Both the position numbers and the translations under genes were made by a program. Below are positions 34,079-42,194 of a stretch of DNA of 64,000 nucleotides, one piece after another. Each line of letters starts with the position of its first letter. Positions within the stretch are counted from its first letter, which is position 1. This stretch comes from Phycisphaerales bacterium (lineage in GTDB: Bacteria; Planctomycetota; Phycisphaerae; Phycisphaerales; UBA1924): positions 101,378-165,377 of the forward strand of contig JADLFW010000016.1 of assembly GCA_020849615.1 (NCBI GenBank), in the 5' to 3' direction. The notes under the pieces were generated by a model that worked only from the letters and a program-made list of their open reading frames with translations, ran no database searches and had not been told where the DNA came from.

Positions 34079-35122
34079 TTACTGGCAGGCGTCGAACAGG
34101 TTCAGGAACTCGAGGTAGTCGCCGAAGTCGACGATACCGTCGTTGTTCAGGTCGGCGGCCGGGTCCTGAGCATCGTAGAAGTTCAGGAACTCGAGGTAGT
34201 CGCCGAAGTCGATCAGGCCGTCCATGTTGTAGTCGATGGCATCGCAGGGATTGCCACCACCACCCAGCATGCCGTACATGGTCATCCAGAACGAGCCGTA
34301 CGGGGTCGTCGGGCAGGCGCCGCCGCCGAACCAGAACGCGCCGACGTAGCCGGTGAACGCGCCGCCGTCCTGGTTGAACCAGTCGAACGCGTCAACGACG
34401 CCGAAGGCCGAGCCGGTGCCACCGAGGCTGAAGGGCTGGACCAGGAACGGCCCGATGATGCCCTTCGCCTCGACCTGGGTCTGGGCGAAGCTGTAGGCGT
34501 GAGCGAAGTCGTGCAGGCCGTCCGCATCGAGGTCGGTCGTGCCGAAGTTGAACTCGAAGCCCGAGCCTTCGATGTCAATCGTGTAGATCCAGCCCTGGAA
34601 GAGGGCCGTGCCGAGGGTCGCATCGCCGCCGGCGATGTCGCCGACCGTCACCTCGAGGATGCCCGAAGCGCCCGTCCCACCCGGATCGAGGTCGCCATCG
34701 TAATCATCGATGAAGGTATTGATCATGTTCAGGCCGACGATGCCCGAACCGGCCGTGTCGGCGCCGACGTTCGTGGCGTAGGCCGCGTCGTAGCCGTTGA
34801 AGAACGAGTCACCGGCCACATCGCCCCAGTCAACCACGGCCGAGCCGAACTTCACGCGGCCCAGGGTCTCGTCGCGGGTCGGACGATCCTGGCCGTAGAA
34901 GAAGTTGCAGCCGCCCTGGTCATCGTTCTGCCAGAAGATATCACCCAGACGGCTCGAACCCAGCGTGCGGACGACCTCGCCGGTCGCCACGTTCACGTAC
35001 ACATGGCCCGCGATACGCGCCGAAGCGAAATCGCCGGTCAGGTTGGGCTCGCTCGCCATCGCGCCAGCGGCGAACACGCCACCAGCCGCCATGGCCAACA
35101 TCATGCTGCTCTTCGCCTTCAT
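34079..35122 (-). CDS. Tandem secreted paralogue C with GC-type dockerin tail
   Basis: A 347-residue exported protein, the first of the three tandem copies. The start at 35122 follows a strong GAGGAG site and begins a signal peptide (MKAKSSMMLAMAAGGVFAAGAMA). The body matches copies A and B segment by segment: ARIAGHVYVNVATGEVVRT, NGYDAAYATNVGADTAGSGI, TFIDDYDGDLDPGG, LFQGWIYTIDIEGSGFEF, LDADGLHDFAHAYSF, KGIIGPFLVQPFSLGGTGSA and GAFWFGGGAC. The tail has two dockerin-like units and ends DACQ. The DNA of this copy is a little less GC-rich and its codons more even. It has its own terminator, so it may be the most strongly expressed of the three. Confidence 0.83.
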   Translation of the reverse strand: MKAKSSMMLAMAAGGVFAAGAMASEPNLTGDFASARIAGHVYVNVATGEVVRTLGSSRLGDIFWQNDDQGGCNFFYGQDRPTRDETLGRVKFGSAVVDWGDVAGDSFFNGYDAAYATNVGADTAGSGIVGLNMINTFIDDYDGDLDPGGTGASGILEVTVGDIAGGDATLGTALFQGWIYTIDIEGSGFEFNFGTTDLDADGLHDFAHAYSFAQTQVEAKGIIGPFLVQPFSLGGTGSAFGVVDAFDWFNQDGGAFTGYVGAFWFGGGACPTTPYGSFWMTMYGMLGGGGNPCDAIDYNMDGLIDFGDYLEFLNFYDAQDPAADLNNDGIVDFGDYLEFLNLFDACQ

Positions 35123-35468
35123 CGAACACTCCTCTTTGAAAATGGAAACCACCCTAGGGATTGGCCCTTGCCGGGCCCACAACTCTCTCACAATCGAACA
35201 CATTGAACTGAATGAAACTCTCCGCTGGCACGCCGAAACCGACAGAACGCCGCCCTCGGCGCGCTTATCTCGATCCACTATCCAAGATACCCGGTTCGAG
35301 CGGCGATGCAAGGGGTTTGGAACCCAAATCGCGCCCTAAATCGCCCCACCCGCGGTGGCTCTCAGATTTCCCCATATCTTTACCGGGTCCGCACGCTCCG
35401 GAAACCTGCATCACATCCTCAAATCCCGCCCTCCGAAACCCCCCAGACCCACACCCCGAAAACCACCC
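35123..35468. other. Intergenic region, no gene seen
   Basis: This 346-base stretch lies between paralogue C and carA. It should hold the promoter of paralogue C, but no convincing -10/-35 pair was found. Its right part is a C-rich, A-rich strand with low complexity. No open frame in it has the codon bias of the neighbours. Confidence 0.6.
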
Positions 35469-36767
35469 TTATCTCCGACCCCCCACCCCTACCCGCCCCG
35501 CCGCCATCGACTCCACGAACGCATCGAACAGGTACCCCGCATCGTGCGGGCCCGGCGAAGCCTCCGGGTGGTACTGCACGCTGAACACGGGCCGACCTTT
35601 CAGCCTGAACCCCGCCACCGTCCCATCATTCAGGTGAAGGTGCGTGATCTCGCCCCCCGCCGCCTCCAGCGATGCCGGCTCCACCGCGAACCCGTGGTTC
35701 TGGCTCGTGATCTCCACCCGCCTCGAGTCCTTGTTCAACACCGGCTGGTTGATCCCCCGGTGCCCGAACGGCAGCTTGTACGTCTTCGCCCCCGCCGCCA
35801 GCGACAACAACTGGTGCCCCAGGCAGATCCCAAAGGTCGGGATCGCCGGCGCCCCCGGCTCGATCAGCTCCCGCAGCGTCCGGATCGTCCCCTCCACCGC
35901 CGCCGGATCGCCGGGCCCGTTCGACACGAACACCCCGTCGATCTCCCCACCCGCGTACAGCCGCTTCACCTCCGCCGCCGGTGTGTCGAAGGGCACCACC
36001 GTCACATCGCACCCGCGGTCGGTCAGGTTCCTCAGGATGTTCCGCTTCGCCCCGCAGTCAAACGCCAGCACGCGGTACCGCCGAGCCGTCCGTGGTGGCA
36101 CGCCTCTCCGAGGCGTGTCCGTGCCACTGACTTCCGATGGTGGCACGCCTCTCCGAGGCGTGCCCGTGCCGCTGGCCGGCCAATCCCCCATCCCCTCCGT
36201 CCATTTCTCCTTCGCCGAGCACGCCACCATCGGAACCAGGTTCTGCCCGGCCATCGATGGGGCCCGCCGGGCCATCTCCACCAGCTCCGCATCCGACAGG
36301 TCGGCCCGGTCGGTCAGCACCCCCGACATTGCCCCGCCGGTCCGCAGCCGCTTGGTGATCGCCCGGGTGTCGATCCCCTCCAGCCCCAGCACCCCGTGCT
36401 TCGCCAGGTACGCCGGCAGGTCCAAGTCGGCCCGGTAGTTGGAATGCCGCCTCGCCAGCTCGCGCACGACAAAGCCGGCGACCTGCACCTTCCCCGATTC
36501 GACATCCTCTTCGTTGACGCCCGTGTTGCCGATCAGCGGGAACGTCTCAACCAGAATCTGCCCCGTATAGGATGGGTCGGTCAGCGATTCCTGATAGCCC
36601 GACATCGCGGTGTTGAACACCACCTCGCCGACCGACACCACGCCGCGGGAGACCGCGCCGAAGGCCCGGCCGCGGTGCACCGAGCCATCCGCAAGCGCCA
36701 GACGACCCGCGTTCTCGCCCGCCGCTTGGCCGCCAGAACCGCCCGAAGGACCAGTTGAGTTGTGCAT
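35469..36767 (-). CDS. carA: Carbamoyl-phosphate synthase small (glutaminase) subunit
   Basis: A 432-residue glutamine amidotransferase that supplies ammonia to CarB for carbamoyl phosphate, feeding arginine and pyrimidine synthesis. The N-terminal domain begins LALADGSVHRGRAFG and has GVVSVGEVVFNTAMSGYQE. The class I glutaminase has YRVLAFDCGAKRNILR, GVFVSNGPGDP, the nucleophile in FGICLGHQ (Cys about 315) and QYHPEASPGPHD (His about 400, Glu about 402). Residues about 196-229, in the linker between the two domains, are two copies of a palindromic repeat read as TGTPRRGVPP and TDTPRRGVPP, and make the protein longer than usual. The start at 36767 faces the priA start with a 6-base overlap. 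Confidence 0.95.
   Translation of the reverse strand: MHNSTGPSGGSGGQAAGENAGRLALADGSVHRGRAFGAVSRGVVSVGEVVFNTAMSGYQESLTDPSYTGQILVETFPLIGNTGVNEEDVESGKVQVAGFVVRELARRHSNYRADLDLPAYLAKHGVLGLEGIDTRAITKRLRTGGAMSGVLTDRADLSDAELVEMARRAPSMAGQNLVPMVACSAKEKWTEGMGDWPASGTGTPRRGVPPSEVSGTDTPRRGVPPRTARRYRVLAFDCGAKRNILRNLTDRGCDVTVVPFDTPAAEVKRLYAGGEIDGVFVSNGPGDPAAVEGTIRTLRELIEPGAPAIPTFGICLGHQLLSLAAGAKTYKLPFGHRGINQPVLNKDSRRVEITSQNHGFAVEPASLEAAGGEITHLHLNDGTVAGFRLKGRPVFSVQYHPEASPGPHDAGYLFDAFVESMAAGRVGVGGRR
36094..36170. repeat. Two GTGGCAC palindromic elements inside carA
   Basis: Two copies (36094-36127 and 36139-36170) of a GGTGGCACGCCTC-TCC-GAGGCGTG hairpin closed by (C/T)CCGTGCC. They are read in frame as a linker insertion in CarA. 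The TCC loop and GTGGCACG start match the hairpins of the 124-base repeat. Confidence 0.9.
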
Positions 36768-39359
36768 CGAGGGACGAGTGTAGGCAACCCCGACCCGATC
36801 CTCTTCAGCGCCGGGCCCACCCCGGCGCCGTCGGGCCGCTACGTCCGCGTCGCCGTCGAACGCGGCCTCGATGACCCCTCCGCCGATGGCCTCACCTACG
36901 CCGCCCCCGATGACTCCATCCAGGTGGGCGAGCGCGTCGTCGTCCCCCTCGGCAAGGGCGACAAGCCCGCCGGTGGCGTCGTCATCGCCGCGGGCGGGCC
37001 GGAGCTCCTCGCGGGCCTCGCCGCCTCCCGCATCAAGCCCATCCTCCGGGCCACCGGCATCCGCCTCCCCCCCCGACTCGCCGAACTCGCCCACTGGCTC
37101 TCCGCCTACTACATCTGCCCCCTCGGCATGGTCATGAGCACCATGCTCCCGGCCGCCGTCAAACACCAGACGGGCCGGCGCTCCACCCTCTTCATCTCAC
37201 CCGGGCCACTCGCGGCTTACCCGCCACTGCCCGCTTCCCCCGTGCCACCGACTTCACCGAGTCTTCGAGGGGAAGTCGGTGCTCTTCCTGCCGTGCCCGT
37301 GACCGACGAGTCTTCAAGCCAGTCGCGGTCCTCCCCCGTGCCACCGACTTCACCGAGTCCTCGAGGGGAAGTCGGTGCTCTTCCTCCCGTGCCACCTCCT
37401 CCTCTCTCCAGGAAAGCCCGCGACCTCCTCGCCCGCATCACCGCTCTCCCTCCGCAGACCTTCCCCATCGCCATCGATGCCCTCGCCGGCCTCCTCGCCC
37501 TCTCCACCAGGCAACCCCTCCTCCGCCTCATCAGGTCGGGCCAGCTCATCGCCGAAGCCCGAGAAAGCATCTCAGCCCGCACGCTGCACGAACCCCGCCT
37601 CGCCCGCGCCACCTCGGGCCTCACCCTCACCACCGACCAGTCCCGCATCATCGACGCCATCTCCCCCACCCTGGATCGCTTCGGCGTCCACCTCATCCGC
37701 GGCGTGACGGGCTCCGGCAAGACCGAGGTCTACATCCGGCTCATCGAGATCGTCCTCGCGACGGGCCGCACCGCCCTCATCCTCGTCCCCGAGATCGCCC
37801 TCACCCCGCAGACCTCCGAACGCTTCCGCGACCGCTTCCCCGCCGTCGCCGTGCTCCACTCCGGCCTCACCGCCGCCCAGCGCCACCGCGAATGGGCCCG
37901 CGCCTCGACGGGCCAGGCCCGCGTCGTCGTCGGCGCCCGCTCCGCGGTCTTCGCGCCCCTCCCCGATCTCGGCCTCATCGTCGTCGATGAGGAGCACGAC
38001 AACTCCTACAAGCAGGACCAGCTCCCCCGCTACCACGCCCGCGATGTCGCCATCAAACGGGCCCAGCTCGAAGCCTGCCCCGTCATCCTCGGCTCCGCTA
38101 CCCCATCCCTCGAGAGCTGGGCCAACGCCGCCGGGCCCGGCGCCAGGTTCCGGCTCCACGAGCTCCCCCACCGCGCCGGGCCGGGCCGCCTCCCCAAGGT
38201 CGAGATCATCGACCTCATGGCCGAACGCAAGCTCATGCGGACCTCACCCGTGCCACCGACTTCGCCGAGTCCCCGAGGTGAAGTCGGTGCCCTGACATCC
38301 CACCCCCGCCACTGCCGTCCGGGCCTCATCGGGCCGACGCTCATGTCCGCCCTCGCCCGCACCCTCGATGCCGGCGGACAGGCCATCCTCCTCCTCAACC
38401 GCCGCGGCTACTCCAGCTACCTCTGCTGCTCCGACCAGAACTGCGGCTGGGTCCTCGCCTGCGACAACTGCGATGCCGCCATGGTCCTCCACATGGACCG
38501 GGCCATCCCCACAGGCCGCCTCGTCAAGTGCCACCACTGCCTCGCCGAGCAGCTCATCCCCAAGTCCTGCGCCCTCTGCGCCAAGCCCATCATCTGGCTC
38601 GGCGGCGGCACCCAGCGCATCGAGGAGGAGCTCATCGATACCCTCGGGCCCAGCCACGGCCTCGCCGAGGATGACACCCTCAAACGCCTCGACTCCGACT
38701 CCATGCGCACCGCCCGCGACTACTTCGATGCCCTCGCCCGCTTCGGCGAGGGCCGCATCAAAGTCCTCGTCGGCACCCAGATGATCGCCAAGGGCCTCGA
38801 CTACCCCAACGTCCGCCTCGTCGGCATCATCAACGCCGACACCGCCCTCGCCCTCCCCGACTTCCGCGCCGCCGAACGCACCTTTCAGCTCATCTCCCAG
38901 GTCGCGGGCCGCGCGGGCCGCGGCGAGCACCCGGGCCGCGTCATCCTCCAGACCGTCCAGCCCCACCACCCCGTCATCACCCTCGCCGCCGCCCACGACT
39001 ACACCACCTTCGCCGAACACGAACTCGCGCTCCGCCGCGCCGCCCGCCTCCCCCCCGCCACCCGCATGGCCCGAATCGTCACCCGCGACAAGAAGGAGGA
39101 GAAAGCCCGCGACCGGGCCGCGCAGCTCGCCGACTTCTTCCGCCGCCACCGGGCCGCCGACTCGCAGCGCGATCTCCTCATCCGCGGGCCCATGCCCTGC
39201 CCCATCTCCCGCATCGCCGGATACTTCCGCTACGCCCTCGAGCTCACCGCCCCCACGCCGGGCCTGCTCCAATCCCTCCTCACCGCCGCCCGCAACGCCT
39301 CCCTCCTCAAGAGCGACCACACCACCGCCGTCGATGTCGACCCCGTCGCGATGATGTAG
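36762..39359 (+). CDS. priA: Primosomal protein N' (replication restart helicase)
   Basis: An 865-residue 3'-to-5' superfamily 2 helicase that reloads the replisome at stalled forks. The N-terminal DNA-binding domain has RYVRVAVERGLDDPSADGLTY and RVVVPLGKGDKPAGGVV. The helicase core has GVTGSGKTEVYIRLIE (about 314), VVDEEHDNSYKQDQLPRYHARD (DEEH about 409) and GSATPSLES. The zinc module has eight cysteines (CCSDQNCGWVLACDNC, CHHCLAEQLIPKSCALC), then VGTQMIAKGLDYPNVRLVG. Inserts at about 155-210 and 495-512 come from three copies of a 50-base palindromic element (PVPPTSPSPRGEVGAL). The start codon is uncertain: this ATG overlaps the carA start. Confidence 0.93.
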   Translation: MHRGTSVGNPDPILFSAGPTPAPSGRYVRVAVERGLDDPSADGLTYAAPDDSIQVGERVVVPLGKGDKPAGGVVIAAGGPELLAGLAASRIKPILRATGIRLPPRLAELAHWLSAYYICPLGMVMSTMLPAAVKHQTGRRSTLFISPGPLAAYPPLPASPVPPTSPSLRGEVGALPAVPVTDESSSQSRSSPVPPTSPSPRGEVGALPPVPPPPLSRKARDLLARITALPPQTFPIAIDALAGLLALSTRQPLLRLIRSGQLIAEARESISARTLHEPRLARATSGLTLTTDQSRIIDAISPTLDRFGVHLIRGVTGSGKTEVYIRLIEIVLATGRTALILVPEIALTPQTSERFRDRFPAVAVLHSGLTAAQRHREWARASTGQARVVVGARSAVFAPLPDLGLIVVDEEHDNSYKQDQLPRYHARDVAIKRAQLEACPVILGSATPSLESWANAAGPGARFRLHELPHRAGPGRLPKVEIIDLMAERKLMRTSPVPPTSPSPRGEVGALTSHPRHCRPGLIGPTLMSALARTLDAGGQAILLLNRRGYSSYLCCSDQNCGWVLACDNCDAAMVLHMDRAIPTGRLVKCHHCLAEQLIPKSCALCAKPIIWLGGGTQRIEEELIDTLGPSHGLAEDDTLKRLDSDSMRTARDYFDALARFGEGRIKVLVGTQMIAKGLDYPNVRLVGIINADTALALPDFRAAERTFQLISQVAGRAGRGEHPGRVILQTVQPHHPVITLAAAHDYTTFAEHELALRRAARLPPATRMARIVTRDKKEEKARDRAAQLADFFRRHRAADSQRDLLIRGPMPCPISRIAGYFRYALELTAPTPGLLQSLLTAARNASLLKSDHTTAVDVDPVAMM
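36777..36782 (-). promoter_or_regulatory. -10-like TACACT before carA
   Basis: On the minus strand TACACT lies 9 bases before the ATG at 36767, with no clear ribosome site. It would overlap the first codons of the divergent priA gene. Confidence 0.35.
37239..37288. repeat. 50-base CACCGACTTC palindromic element, priA copy 1
   Basis: CACCGACTTC and GAAGTCGGTG arms flank an ACCGAGTCTTCGAGGG centre. It is read in frame as a Pro/Ser-rich insert in PriA. Nearly identical copies are at 37335, 38247 and 42768. Confidence 0.92.
37335..37384. repeat. 50-base CACCGACTTC palindromic element, priA copy 2
   Basis: It differs from the copy at 37239 by one base. It lies 96 bases downstream, in the same frame and orientation. 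Confidence 0.92.
38247..38293. repeat. CACCGACTTC palindromic element, priA copy 3
   Basis: A slightly diverged copy (centre GCCGAGTCCCCGAGGT) in the same frame and orientation, placed just before the zinc module of PriA. Confidence 0.9.
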
Positions 39360-39369
39360 CGAATCGCGC

Positions 39370-39418
39370 CAGTGCCCAGTGCCCAATGCCCAGTGCCCAG
39401 TGCCCAGTGCCCATTCCC
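39370..39418. repeat. 7-base tandem repeat, seven units
   Basis: Seven heptamers (mostly CAGTGCC) fill the gap between priA and murD. They end 2 bases before the TATCCT hexamer of murD. Confidence 0.92.
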
Positions 39419-39420
39419 CA

Positions 39421-39426
39421 TATCCT
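39421..39426 (+). promoter_or_regulatory. -10-like TATCCT, 6 bases before murD
   Basis: TATCCT, six C residues, then the GTG at 39433. The same arrangement of heptamer array plus TATCCT plus C-run is found before the TPR gene at 30289. Confidence 0.5.
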
Positions 39427-39432
39427 CCCCCC

Positions 39433-40800
39433 GTGAGCCGCTTCGAATCCCTGCGCATCACCGTCATGGGCCTGGGCCGCTTCGGCGGCGGTGTTGAAGT
39501 CACCCGTTTCCTCTGCAAGCACGGCGCCCAGGTCCTCGTCACCGATCTCAAGCCCGAGAAGGACCTCGCCCCCTCCATCGCCGCCATCCGCGACCTCCTC
39601 GATACGGGCCAGGTCACCCTCCGCCTCGGCGAGCACAACATCGCCGACTTCACCACCCCCGATCTCATCATCGCCAACCCCGCCGTCCCCAGGCCCTGGG
39701 ACAACCGCTTCCTCCGCGCCGCCCGCGCCGCCAACATCCCCATCACCACCGAGATCCGCCTCACCGCCGACCTCCTGGACCGCTCGCGCACCATCGCCAT
39801 CACCGGCTCCAACGGCAAAAGCACCACCTCCGCGATGATCGCCCACGCCCTCAGCGACCTGGGCCAACCCGTCCGCTTCGGCGGCAACATCGGCGGCTCG
39901 CTGCTGGCCAGCAGCAGCAGTGGCACCGGCTTGCAGCCGGTGAGTCACGACGCCCCCTGGACCATCCTCGAGCTCTCCAGCTTCATGCTCCACTGGCTCA
40001 GCGCCGACAACTCCCCGACGGGCCGCGGCTGGTCCCCGCGCATCGCCCTCATCACCAACCTCTCCCCCAACCACCTCGACTGGCACGGCTCCCTCGAGCA
40101 CTACACCGCCTCCAAGCAGCAGCTCCTCCGCGACCAGCAGCCGGGCGACACCGCCATCCTCGGCCGCTCCGTCGCCGAATGGCCCGTCAACCCCGGCGTG
40201 ACCCGCCTCATCGTCGATGACCCCATCCGGGCGCCCCTCGCGATCCCCGGCGCCCACAACCAGCTCAACGCAGCCATGGCCCGGGCCGCCGTGCTTGCCG
40301 CCATCCCCGATGCGCCCGAGCCCCGCCTGCACGACGCCCTCGCCTCATTCCCCGGCCTCCCCCACCGCCTCCAGTTCATCGCCCGCGCCCGCTCCGGCAT
40401 CGCGTACTACAACGACTCCAAATCCACCACCCCCGATGCCACCCTCCTCGCCATCGACGCTTTTCCCGATGCCGCACGCATCCACCTCATCGCCGGCGGC
40501 TACGACAAGAAGATCGACCTCTCCCCCATCGCGGCCCGGGCCCGCGATCTCGCCGGCCTCTACACCATCGGCGCCACCGGGCCCGCCATCGCCGATGCGG
40601 CCCGCAACCTCGGCGCTGCCAATGTGCACAGCTGCTCCACGCTCGATCACGCCATGAATGAGGCCGACCGACACGCCTCTCCGGGCGACATCATCCTCCT
40701 CAGCCCGGGCTCCGCCTCCTGGGACCAGTTCGATAACTACGAGCAGCGCGGCGATCGCTTCGCCGCCCTCGCCCGCCAACGCGCGGGCCAAGGAGCCTGA
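39433..40800 (+). CDS. murD: UDP-N-acetylmuramoyl-L-alanine--D-glutamate ligase
   Basis: A 455-residue cytoplasmic Mur ligase that adds D-glutamate to UDP-MurNAc-L-Ala in peptidoglycan synthesis. It starts with GTG. The N-terminal Rossmann-like domain has ITVMGLGRFGGGVEV. The ATP loop ITGSNGKSTTSAMI (about residue 125), TNLSPNHLDWHGSLEHY, PGAHNQLNAAMARAA, LPHRLQFIA, YYNDSKSTTPDA and LIAGGYDKKID are in order. SPGSASWDQFDNYEQRGDRF identifies MurD among the Mur ligases. Residues about 162-172 (SSSGTGLQPVSHD) come from an in-frame GTGGCAC palindrome. No other cell-wall cluster gene is adjacent. Confidence 0.96.
   Translation: MSRFESLRITVMGLGRFGGGVEVTRFLCKHGAQVLVTDLKPEKDLAPSIAAIRDLLDTGQVTLRLGEHNIADFTTPDLIIANPAVPRPWDNRFLRAARAANIPITTEIRLTADLLDRSRTIAITGSNGKSTTSAMIAHALSDLGQPVRFGGNIGGSLLASSSSGTGLQPVSHDAPWTILELSSFMLHWLSADNSPTGRGWSPRIALITNLSPNHLDWHGSLEHYTASKQQLLRDQQPGDTAILGRSVAEWPVNPGVTRLIVDDPIRAPLAIPGAHNQLNAAMARAAVLAAIPDAPEPRLHDALASFPGLPHRLQFIARARSGIAYYNDSKSTTPDATLLAIDAFPDAARIHLIAGGYDKKIDLSPIAARARDLAGLYTIGATGPAIADAARNLGAANVHSCSTLDHAMNEADRHASPGDIILLSPGSASWDQFDNYEQRGDRFAALARQRAGQGA
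39919..39948. repeat. GTGGCAC palindromic element inside murD
   Basis: GTGGCACCGGCT-TGC-AGCCGGTGAGTCAC, a 3-base-loop hairpin with the GTGGCAC start of the family, read in frame. Confidence 0.85.
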
Positions 40801-40802
40801 CC

Positions 40803-41615
40803 ATGCCGCGCTCCGCGAAATTAAACTGGGGGCGCGGGCGTCCCGCCCGCGCTGTCTTCCTCTCGCTCCTCTTCACCGCGACATTCGCCCTCGCCCAACC
40901 CCCGACCCCCGAGCCCCCGACACCCGACACCCCTCCTTCCTTCCCCCACCTCCGTATCGACCGCGACTCCAAGACCATCGAGCTCGATGGCATCATCCCC
41001 ATCGACCCCCACGCCAAACCCTCCACCAAGGTCTACCTCGAAGTCTTCGTCTGCACCCCCGATTCCAAAGAGCACGAAGCCCTCATCCTCACCAAAGCCA
41101 AAGCCTCCCACCTCCACGCCGCCCTCCTCATGCTGGGCCTGCAGCCGGGCCAGCCCGGCGCCTTCGAGTGGAAAGACAACCAGCTCACCTCCACCCCGCC
41201 GGCCGGGCCCGCGCTCGACATCACCTTCATCTACACCGACAAAGACGGCAAGGAAGTGCAGGCCCGCCCCGCCGACTGGGTCCTCATCGAATCCACAGGC
41301 CAGCACCTCAGCGATTCAGACCCGCCGGGCCAGTTCCTCTTCGCCGGCTCCAAGTTCATCACGACCGATACCGGCGAACGCTACCGGGCCGACACCGACG
41401 GCACCCTCATCGGCCTCACCACCTTCGGCACCGAAACCATCGCCTGGAGCCAGGTCCTCAGCCCCCAGGCCGATATCCAGCCGCCCGATTGGATCGCCGA
41501 CCGCACCCGCGTGCCCCCCTACAACACTCCGGTTAAGATCCGCATCCGTCCCCTGACTGCCTCCGCCGCCCCGACACCCCAGCCCCCGACCCCCGACTCC
41601 CCGGCCCCCAAATGA
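40803..41615 (+). CDS. YdjY-like secreted protein
   Basis: A 270-residue exported protein. AAGGAG lies 8 bases before the ATG, inside the end of murD. A signal peptide (AVFLSLLFTATFALA) follows an odd n-region, NWGRGRPAR, that is encoded by a GGCGTCCCGCC palindrome. The body has LRIDRDSKTIELDGIIP, YLEVFVCTPDSKEHEALILTKAKASHLHAALLMLGL, which is the signature of YdjY domains, and ALDITFIYTDKDGKEVQARPADWVLIE. The regions after the signal peptide and at the C-terminus (PPTPEPPTPDTP, PTPQPPTPDSPAPK) are encoded by 7-base repeats. Function is unknown. It overlaps the next gene by 4 bases. Confidence 0.75.
   Translation: MPRSAKLNWGRGRPARAVFLSLLFTATFALAQPPTPEPPTPDTPPSFPHLRIDRDSKTIELDGIIPIDPHAKPSTKVYLEVFVCTPDSKEHEALILTKAKASHLHAALLMLGLQPGQPGAFEWKDNQLTSTPPAGPALDITFIYTDKDGKEVQARPADWVLIESTGQHLSDSDPPGQFLFAGSKFITTDTGERYRADTDGTLIGLTTFGTETIAWSQVLSPQADIQPPDWIADRTRVPPYNTPVKIRIRPLTASAAPTPQPPTPDSPAPK
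40900..40938. repeat. 7-base repeats coding a Pro-rich linker
   Basis: About five heptamers of the form CCCGA(C/G)C encode PPTPEPPTPDTP just after the signal peptide. A second block at about 41570-41606 encodes the C-terminus of the same protein. Confidence 0.75.
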
Positions 41616-42061
41616 CCTACTCCAGCTCCATCAAGTACGAAGCCTCCCGCATCCACGCGGCAGCGCTCTACTGCTCCGATGGCCGCGTCGGCGAGCACTT
41701 CGATGATTTCCTCCAGAACGGGCTCAACCTCCCGCGCTACGACCGCGTCTCCCTCCCCGGCGGGCCGGCCTGCCTCGCGGGCCATCCGCAGGCCAACCTC
41801 GAGGAAAAAGGCGTCATCGACGAGCTGCATTTCCTCGTCGAGGTCCACAAGCTCCGCAAGATCATCCTGATCGCGCACCAGAGCTGCGCTTTCTACAGCA
41901 CCCGCCTCGAGCTCAAAGAGCCCCGCCTCGAGCTCGTCCAGCGCGCTGACCTCGTCCGCGCTGCGGCCTACGTCCACCGCGTCACCGGCATCGCCGACAT
42001 CAAGGCCTACTTCGCCCGCATCCGCGATGGCCGCGTCGATTTCGAACCCGTCGAGGCGTGA
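41612..42061 (+). CDS. Beta-carbonic-anhydrase-like protein
   Basis: A 149-residue cytoplasmic protein. It has both halves of the beta-class zinc site: Cys21-Ser-Asp23-Gly-Arg25 in ALYCSDGRVGEHF (the Cys-x-Asp-x-Arg motif) and His89-x-x-Cys92 in IILIAHQSCAFY. Strands KIILIAH and the LPGGPACLAG loop fit the fold too. It is shorter than true beta-carbonic anhydrases (about 200), so activity on CO2 is uncertain. It starts on an ATGA overlap with the YdjY-like gene. A long heptamer array starts 8 bases past its stop codon. Confidence 0.7.
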   Translation: MTYSSSIKYEASRIHAAALYCSDGRVGEHFDDFLQNGLNLPRYDRVSLPGGPACLAGHPQANLEEKGVIDELHFLVEVHKLRKIILIAHQSCAFYSTRLELKEPRLELVQRADLVRAAAYVHRVTGIADIKAYFARIRDGRVDFEPVEA

Positions 42062-42068
42062 ACGGGCC

Positions 42069-42194
42069 GGCACTTGGCATTCGGCATTCGGCATTTGGCA
42101 TTCGGCATTCGGCATTCGGCATTCGGCATTCGGCATTCGGCACTCGGCACTCGGCACTCCGAATTTGCTATTTGCCATTTGCTATTTGCCATTT
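42069..42194. repeat. 7-base tandem repeat, eighteen units
   Basis: Eighteen heptamers in a row: GGCATT(C/T) units, then GGCACTC units, then GC(C/T)ATTT units. It is the longest array in the window. Its right end supplies the last codons and the stop codon of the converging homoaconitase-type gene. Confidence 0.95.

Noticed and set aside
35212..35637. Open frame before and into carA on the plus strand
   Set aside because: It overlaps the C-terminal end of carA on the opposite strand and has no domain or ribosome site.
36131..36260. CarA and citrate-lyase inserts as sequencing or assembly errors
   Set aside because: The inserts keep the frame in every gene, have palindromic structure and recur with compensatory changes, which is not expected of errors.
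42069..42194. The 18-unit repeat as a CRISPR array
   Set aside because: The period is 7 bases with no spacers and no cas genes nearby, so it is a simple tandem repeat.
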